In this document: positions 5,744 through 9,215 of the stretch, in pieces
Layout of the letters: every line of letters begins with the position of its first letter
Numbering within the stretch: the first letter of the stretch is position 1
Source of the DNA: Erysipelotrichaceae bacterium
Lineage (GTDB): Bacteria > Bacillota_I > Bacilli_A > Erysipelotrichales > Erysipelotrichaceae
Assembly (NCBI GenBank): GCA_024709285.1
Contig: JANJWY010000068.1
Span: 1 to 9,215 of the forward strand
Reading direction: 5' to 3'
DNA length: 9,215 nt
Position numbers and translations under genes: made by a program
The notes under the pieces: model-generated
What the model was told of the DNA's origin: nothing
The model's input: only the letters and a program-made list of their open reading frames with translations
The model's database searches: none

Positions 5744-6303
5744 AAACACGCCAGATTACTTTTAATGCCATGTTAATTGCCATTACGGCGTTATTGGCCA
5801 TTGTTCCCAATTTAGGTATCATTACCATCGGTCCTGTTTCACTAACCATTATGCACATACCGGTCATTTTAGCCGGAATCGTGTTTGGTTTTCAGTCTGC
5901 GGTCATTACCGGTCTGACCTTCGGCATAAGCTCCATGTTTGTGGCGATGACTCGCGGTGCGACCCCGGTTGACTTACTGTTTATCAATCCGGTAGTATCC
6001 GTATTGCCCAGACTGCTGTTCGGTATTTCAGTCGGCTTATTATGGAATGCGATCAATCGGTTGAAGATCAACGATGATATCAAAATCGGTGTAACAGCCT
6101 TCGTGTCTACGGTCGTTCATGCTGTGTTTGTATTAGGTATCCTGTATTTCTTCTTAGGATTTACCGGGGATATGCTGACACAGTTCTCTCAATGGGCATT
6201 GTTCATTTGGGGTATCCTGCTTTCCAATACTTTTATCGAAGCCTTGGCCGCAGTCATCCTGTGCATTCCGTTGGTTCGCGTATTGCGAAAAATAAAGAAA
6301 TAG
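5740..6303 (+). CDS. panT: ECF transporter S component, probably pantothenate-specific (PanT)
   Basis: This is a 187-residue membrane protein with about six hydrophobic segments. Helix 1 carries the AxxxA motif (A10-MLI-A14) used by S components to dock on the shared EcfT subunit. The pattern IGPVSLTIMHIPVILAGIVFG (29-49, conserved MHIPV) followed by FGISSMFVAM is typical of the PanT/FolT group of energy-coupling-factor substrate-binding proteins. Specificity for pantothenate is inferred from the overlap with coaX: kinase plus importer makes a salvage and trapping unit. The energising EcfA/EcfA'/EcfT genes are not in the window and are expected elsewhere, shared with other S components. ATG 5740 has AAGAGGA at 5728-5734 and overlaps the coaX stop by four bases. 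Folate or another vitamin cannot be ruled out from sequence alone. The gene ends in TAG. Confidence 0.85.
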   Translation: MKTRQITFNAMLIAITALLAIVPNLGIITIGPVSLTIMHIPVILAGIVFGFQSAVITGLTFGISSMFVAMTRGATPVDLLFINPVVSVLPRLLFGISVGLLWNAINRLKINDDIKIGVTAFVSTVVHAVFVLGILYFFLGFTGDMLTQFSQWALFIWGILLSNTFIEALAAVILCIPLVRVLRKIKK

Positions 6304-6352
6304 AAACTGACATTTACCAGAGAAACTATTCATCTGGATTACTGGGAAGTTT

Positions 6353-6401
6353 AAAAGGCAATCATGATCAAACAAGTTGTTGGGTATGATTGCCTTTTTT
6401 T
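6353..6401 (+). terminator. Long-stem terminator after panT, in the convergent gap
   Basis: The perfect 13-bp stem AAAAGGCAATCAT (6353-6365) pairs with ATGATTGCCTTTT (6386-6398) across a 20-base loop and ends in seven T. On the minus strand the same hairpin is followed by only about four T, so it may terminate the convergent phosphotransferase gene weakly as well. Confidence 0.88.
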
Positions 6402-7506
6402 ACTTAATCGAATTCATTATTTCATAAACTTTTAAAAGTGCATTCATACCCCAATTTTCCTTGTCGTATGTTTCCGAAAACATCCGCTCTTGCATCATTC
6501 GGTATCCAAACTTGATAAGAATCATTTCAAAAATGCACATTTTATCAATATCAGGAATATCAATATATTCCTTAAGACCTTTTAAGTATGCCGGAACAAG
6601 GCTATTATAATTTTCTTCAAACCGATCAACGTCCATACCATCGACGATAAGGCTCGCAATGTCCTCACCCAGATATCCCCAACCGGCTGTGTCCCAATCA
6701 ATCAATCGTATTGCACCATCAGTAAAGAATATGTTTTCAATCCAAAAATCCCGATGGCATAAAACGATGGGAAGATTCTTTAGCTTGTTGAATAGTTCAT
6801 CTTTGTGATCGTCAATGTCTATGAGCATCAGCTTTAGTTCTTCGGGTATGTCACAACCTTTTGAACGAAGATAGCTATATTCAAACGATTTACCATTCAA
6901 AAGCTGAATTTGGCCGTTTTTGAGCATTTCTTTCAAGAATTCCGGCAAACGGCTTTGTTTCGATATAAGAAAATCATAGGTGTATGACTTTATATGCCAT
7001 TGACTGAACTCTCTCTTTAAAAACCCTGTATCTCCAAGACAAGAAATACTTCTTAAGTCTTCGTGCCGTTGGTTGATTTTGCCTTGAAAACGTCCCAGTT
7101 CCAATGCTGCTTGTTCAAGCATTTTGATAGAAAGATCACCGCCGGATACACCTTCTATATACTCCATCCACAGTTCGATCGTTTCATTTGAAATCTCCAA
7201 GTGATAACATTCCGGCTGGCGGAAGGAGGGAGTAAAGGCTGCTTTCAGCTCACTCTGATACAGATCAAACTCTCTGCGCCATGAATCAGGATCACCCGGA
7301 CGCTCCCACCTTTTCTGCTTCTTCCAAACCACTTTGTACGGTATTTCTTCATTGTCGAATGTTTGGGCTAAACCTGAAACAAGCTGTACATCACCCAAAG
7401 TTCCGCCTTGCAATTGTTCATTGTGAGATGTCGCAAAGCTTATCGGTTGATCGAGCATCTTACATAAAACTATGTTTAGTGTATCGTGTTTGATTATGTT
7501 CGTCAT
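6400..7506 (-). CDS. APH/choline-kinase-fold phosphotransferase of unknown substrate
   Basis: This is a 368-residue kinase-like protein. The N-lobe has a Gly-rich loop GGTLGDVQLV (34-43), candidate ATP-binding lysines in YKVVWKKQKR (57-66) and a hinge-like ELWMEYIEG (111-119). The C-lobe carries the Brenner motif CHRDFWIEN (250-258: catalytic Asp253, Asn258) and the metal-binding LIDWDTAGWG (268-277, Asp270). These are the diagnostic residues of the APH family, which holds aminoglycoside, macrolide, choline, homoserine and other small-molecule kinases. Nothing seen fixes the substrate, and I would not call it a resistance gene. ATG at 7506 is preceded by AGAGG. It stands alone: a terminator separates it from degV upstream and panT converges on it. 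Confidence 0.8.
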   Translation of the reverse strand: MTNIIKHDTLNIVLCKMLDQPISFATSHNEQLQGGTLGDVQLVSGLAQTFDNEEIPYKVVWKKQKRWERPGDPDSWRREFDLYQSELKAAFTPSFRQPECYHLEISNETIELWMEYIEGVSGGDLSIKMLEQAALELGRFQGKINQRHEDLRSISCLGDTGFLKREFSQWHIKSYTYDFLISKQSRLPEFLKEMLKNGQIQLLNGKSFEYSYLRSKGCDIPEELKLMLIDIDDHKDELFNKLKNLPIVLCHRDFWIENIFFTDGAIRLIDWDTAGWGYLGEDIASLIVDGMDVDRFEENYNSLVPAYLKGLKEYIDIPDIDKMCIFEMILIKFGYRMMQERMFSETYDKENWGMNALLKVYEIMNSIK

Positions 7507-7525
7507 TTTTTATCCCTCTGCTCAG

Positions 7526-7555
7526 ACTATCATTTCCACACGTAATAATCAATAA
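7526..7555 (-). promoter_or_regulatory. Weak candidate promoter of the phosphotransferase gene
   Basis: Read on the minus strand, TTATTG (7550-7555), an 18-base spacer and GATAGT (7526-7531) precede the gene by about 20 bases. An overlapping TTGATT with a 15-base spacer is the alternative -35. Both matches are poor; position is the main support. Confidence 0.25.
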
Positions 7556-7562
7556 TCAGGTT

Positions 7563-7583
7563 AAAAAAATCCGCATTGCGGAT
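7563..7583 (-). terminator. Intrinsic terminator of degV
   Basis: On the minus strand ATCCGC, a 3-base loop and GCGGAT are followed by a run of six or more T. The stem begins on the last base of the degV stop codon. It separates degV from the phosphotransferase gene. Confidence 0.85.
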
Positions 7584-8419
7584 TATGTTAATTTGCGGGT
7601 ATATCCGATCCCAATCGTACCCGGACCGGTATGAGCCATGATGACGGGATATATCGGTCGTATGACTACGGGCTGTTGGATTAAGTCTTCAAGCCTTTTT
7701 GCTACTTCTTTGGCTAAATCAGGTGCATCGGCTTCTACGATGTACCAGTGATACTTTTCAGGATGTTCCACGTTGGAAATAGTTTTCAGTGCTGTTTCGA
7801 TGGCTTTGGTATGTGTGCGAACTTTGTCAAGAACATCGATTGCTCCGTTTTCAACCTTTAAAATCGGTGTGATTTTGAGCAGACTGCCCAATGCCGCGGC
7901 AGCACTCGACATGCGTCCGCCTCTTTTCAGATATTCAAGCGTTGATGGAATCAGTGCCGCAAACATCATGGCCTGACTTTCAATGATATCTTTGACATCA
8001 TCGACACTTCTGCCTTCATCTAAAAGCGAGAGGGCTTGTGTGCAAACATATTGAAGAGGATAACAAACGAGTTTCGCATCCGCAACAACCACCCGTCCAT
8101 CATAGTTTTCACTTAACATTTTTGCGCTTTGATAGGAACCGCTTAGTCCGGATGAAAGGGGAATATATAAAATCTTCTCAGCTTCAAGCAGATGTTTATC
8201 CCACATGTTCAATAAATCACCGACAATGGGTTGAGAAGTCTTGACGATGTTGCCATCTTTCATCAATTGAATAAACTGATTTCGATTGATGTCAGTTTCT
8301 TCAATGACTGTTTTCTGATTGATGCTCATAGGCAATCGTACGACACTGATATTGAGTTGCTGTTGCTCTTTAAGACTCAAATCAGCTCCTGAATCCGTCA
8401 TAACTACATATTTTTTCAT
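7583..8419 (-). CDS. DegV family protein (fatty-acid-binding, FakB-like)
   Basis: DegV/FakB proteins bind a fatty acid and present it to the FakA kinase for acyl-phosphate formation in Gram-positive phospholipid synthesis. The protein has 278 residues, the standard family length. Motifs in order are: MTDSGADLS (7-15), KTSQP (60-64), LSSGLSGSYQSAK (88-100, ligand loop), LEYLKRGGRMS (161-171), LLKITPIL (180-187) and AHTGPGTIG (262-270). ATG 8419 is chosen because GGAGG lies seven bases upstream; an in-frame TTG two codons earlier is too close to it. No fakA gene is in the window, and genomes often carry several degV copies, so the specific fatty acid or even the role is open. The gene is a single unit with its own extended -10 promoter and a terminator. 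Confidence 0.92.
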   Translation of the reverse strand: MKKYVVMTDSGADLSLKEQQQLNISVVRLPMSINQKTVIEETDINRNQFIQLMKDGNIVKTSQPIVGDLLNMWDKHLLEAEKILYIPLSSGLSGSYQSAKMLSENYDGRVVVADAKLVCYPLQYVCTQALSLLDEGRSVDDVKDIIESQAMMFAALIPSTLEYLKRGGRMSSAAAALGSLLKITPILKVENGAIDVLDKVRTHTKAIETALKTISNVEHPEKYHWYIVEADAPDLAKEVAKRLEDLIQQPVVIRPIYPVIMAHTGPGTIGIGYTRKLT

Positions 8420-8441
8420 ATTCAAACCTCCACAGATTCTT

Positions 8442-8450
8442 ACTATACCA
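8442..8450 (-). promoter_or_regulatory. Extended -10 promoter of degV
   Basis: On the minus strand TGGTATAGT fits the extended -10 (TGn-TATAAT, 5 of 6). There is no good -35 at 16-18 bases, as is common for extended -10 promoters. Transcription would start about 16 bases before the ATG, just before the GGAGG. Confidence 0.6.
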
Positions 8451-8511
8451 TAATTTTCACAACATAGCTCACCAACATTTGACCGTTGATGTTAAAAAAA
8501 GAAATTGTCTG

Positions 8512-8547
8512 ATTTTACTTTACAAAAGGAGTCAAATAAAGTAAAAT
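8512..8547. repeat. Perfect 10-bp inverted repeat over the tRNA-His promoter
   Basis: ATTTTACTTT (8512-8521) and AAAGTAAAAT (8538-8547) are exact reverse complements with 16 bases between them. The left arm overlaps the -35 and the right arm contains the -10, so this could be an operator, or chance symmetry in AT-rich promoter DNA. Confidence 0.7.
8519..8547 (+). promoter_or_regulatory. Sigma-A promoter of tRNA-His
   Basis: TTTACA (8519-8524, 5 of 6) and TAAAAT (8542-8547, 5 of 6) have an ideal 17-base spacer. The predicted start is about 14 bases before the tRNA. Confidence 0.75.
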
Positions 8548-8567
8548 TACGATTGCACCGAACTTAT

Positions 8568-8645
8568 GGCGGCCGTGGCGAAGTTGGTCAACGCACCGGA
8601 TTGTGGCTCCGGCACTCGCGGGTTCAAGTCCCGTCGGTCGCCCCA
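8568..8645 (+). tRNA. trnH: tRNA-His (anticodon GTG)
   Basis: A full cloverleaf can be read. The acceptor stem GCGGCCG (8569-8575) pairs with CGGTCGC (8635-8641), with one G-T pair. The anticodon stem CCGGA/TCCGG encloses loop TTGTGGC with anticodon GTG at 8603-8605, and the T-arm is GCGGG-TTCAAGT-CCCGT. The extra G at 8568 opposite discriminator C8642 is the G-1 identity element of tRNA-His. The CCA end (8643-8645) is encoded. It is a single-tRNA unit with its own promoter and terminator. Confidence 0.97.
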
Positions 8646-8656
8646 TTTTTAAAAAT

Positions 8657-8681
8657 AACACTTCTCAAGAGTGTTTTTTTT
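8657..8681 (+). terminator. Terminator after tRNA-His
   Basis: AACACT (8657-8662) pairs with AGTGTT (8670-8675) over a 7-base loop, and the T-run continues to 8681. The stem is short but the U-tract is long. Confidence 0.75.
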
Positions 8682-8682
8682 A

Positions 8683-8711
8683 TTGCACAAAGATGAACCA
8701 GGGTCTATCAT
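8683..8711 (+). promoter_or_regulatory. Candidate promoter of the ABC transporter gene
   Basis: TTGCAC (8683-8688), a 17-base spacer and TATCAT (8706-8711) follow the tRNA terminator. The predicted start is only about one base before the GGAG ribosome site, giving a very short leader, which lowers confidence. Confidence 0.4.
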
Positions 8712-8730
8712 TATTCTTGGAGTTGATAAT

Positions 8731-9215
8731 ATGATTACTGTAGAAAATGCGGTCAAAGAATTTAAGAAAGTTGTAAAACAACCGGGACTTAAGGGAAGTG
8801 TTCAAGCTCTTTTTAAGCCGGGATATGAAATCGTCCACGCGGTCAGCGACATTTCATTTGAGGTTAACAAAGGGGAAATCATGGGATTTATCGGACCCAA
8901 CGGTGCGGGTAAGTCAACGATGATCAAAATGCTTACCGGAATTCTGTATCCCACAGCCGGAAATATCACGGTAGCCGGTTATAATCCGCAAAAGCAACGC
9001 CAACAATACGTTCAGCATATCGGAGTCGTGTTCGGTCAGCGCACGCAATTGTGGTGGGATTTACCTTTGTCGGAAACTTTCACGGTACTAAAAGAAATTT
9101 ATCGGGTCGAACAGAAGGAATTTGAACAGCGCATGGGCTATCTCACTGAAGGGTTGGATATTGCTCCATAGATGACATCGCCGGTGCGAACATTATCCTT
9201 AGGACAGCGGATTCT
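8731..9215 (+). pseudogene. ABC transporter ATP-binding protein gene with in-frame TAG; runs off the window
   Basis: The gene starts at ATG 8731 with GGAG at 8719-8722. It encodes the N-terminal part of an ABC-2-type exporter ATPase: Walker A GPNGAGKS (55-62), then the Q-loop region FGQRTQLWWDLP (101-112, Gln103), whose WWDLP is typical of one ABC-2 exporter ATPase subfamily. After residue 146 a TAG (9169-9171) interrupts the frame. The same frame continues MTSPVRTLSLGQRI, holding the ABC signature LSLGQ exactly where it belongs, up to the window edge. The product as read would lack signature, Walker B and H-loop and could not work as an ATPase. A nonsense mutation or a base-calling error explains this best, as a one-base change such as TAC/TAT or CAG to TAG suffices. 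TAG is an ordinary stop for rnfB and panT here, so recoding is unlikely. Substrate unknown. Confidence 0.8.

Noticed and set aside
6304..6352. Small gene between panT and the terminator
   Set aside because: About 50 bases without a plausible start and ribosome site; nothing is seen there except the approach to the terminator hairpin.
8568..8645. tRNA-His as an integration (att) site of a mobile element
   Set aside because: No repeat of the tRNA 3' end, integrase or phage gene is seen in the window.
8505..8696. Open reading frame across the tRNA region
   Set aside because: It is a shadow over the tRNA-His gene and its promoter; no ribosome site and no protein-like features.
9169..9171. TAG recoding as a sense codon
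   Set aside because: TAG ends rnfB and panT normally in the same window, the first directly before a terminator, so global reassignment is not supported.

Overview
The window looks like a chromosome segment of a low-to-moderate GC Bacillota (Firmicutes). An Erysipelotrichia-like lineage is my best guess, based on an Rnf locus ending in A-B order, a type III pantothenate kinase beside an ECF S component, strong AGGAGG-type ribosome sites, and DegV and APH-like genes. No 16S gene or species-specific marker is present, so the assignment is inference.

Layout. (1) 1-726 is the 3' end of an rnf operon: the RnfA C-terminus, an unrecognised 57-residue Cys-rich membrane protein, and a short RnfB that has the Fe-S domain but no ferredoxin domain. 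Two back-to-back intrinsic terminators follow. (2) 751-4910 is a compact, tightly overlapping operon of seven genes. It encodes a minimal Tad/Flp-type pilus or secretion machine: a TadE-like small protein, CpaB-like SAF protein, CpaF/TadA ATPase, TadB-like and TadC-like membrane proteins, a 48-residue Flp-pilin-like peptide, and a second TadE-like protein. A strong terminator ends it. No prepilin peptidase, TadZ/CpaE or secretin gene lies in the operon. (3) 4973-6401 is a two-gene vitamin B5 unit, coaX-panT, overlapping by four bases: uptake of pantothenate through an ECF transporter and its phosphorylation. (4) On the minus strand are two single-gene units: an APH/choline-kinase-fold phosphotransferase (6400-7506) and a DegV/FakB-family fatty-acid-binding protein (7583-8419), each followed by a hairpin. 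(5) On the plus strand, tRNA-His(GTG) has its own promoter and terminator. An ABC transporter ATPase gene then starts and carries an in-frame TAG just before its LSLGQ signature motif at the window edge.

The main points of interest are the self-contained Gram-positive Tad-like cassette with a leaderless pilin-like peptide, the Cys-rich mini-protein between rnfA and a truncated rnfB, and the interrupted ABC gene. No CRISPR array, insertion sequence or phage gene was seen. The longest stretch without a protein gene (8420-8730) holds divergent promoters, the tRNA and its terminator.
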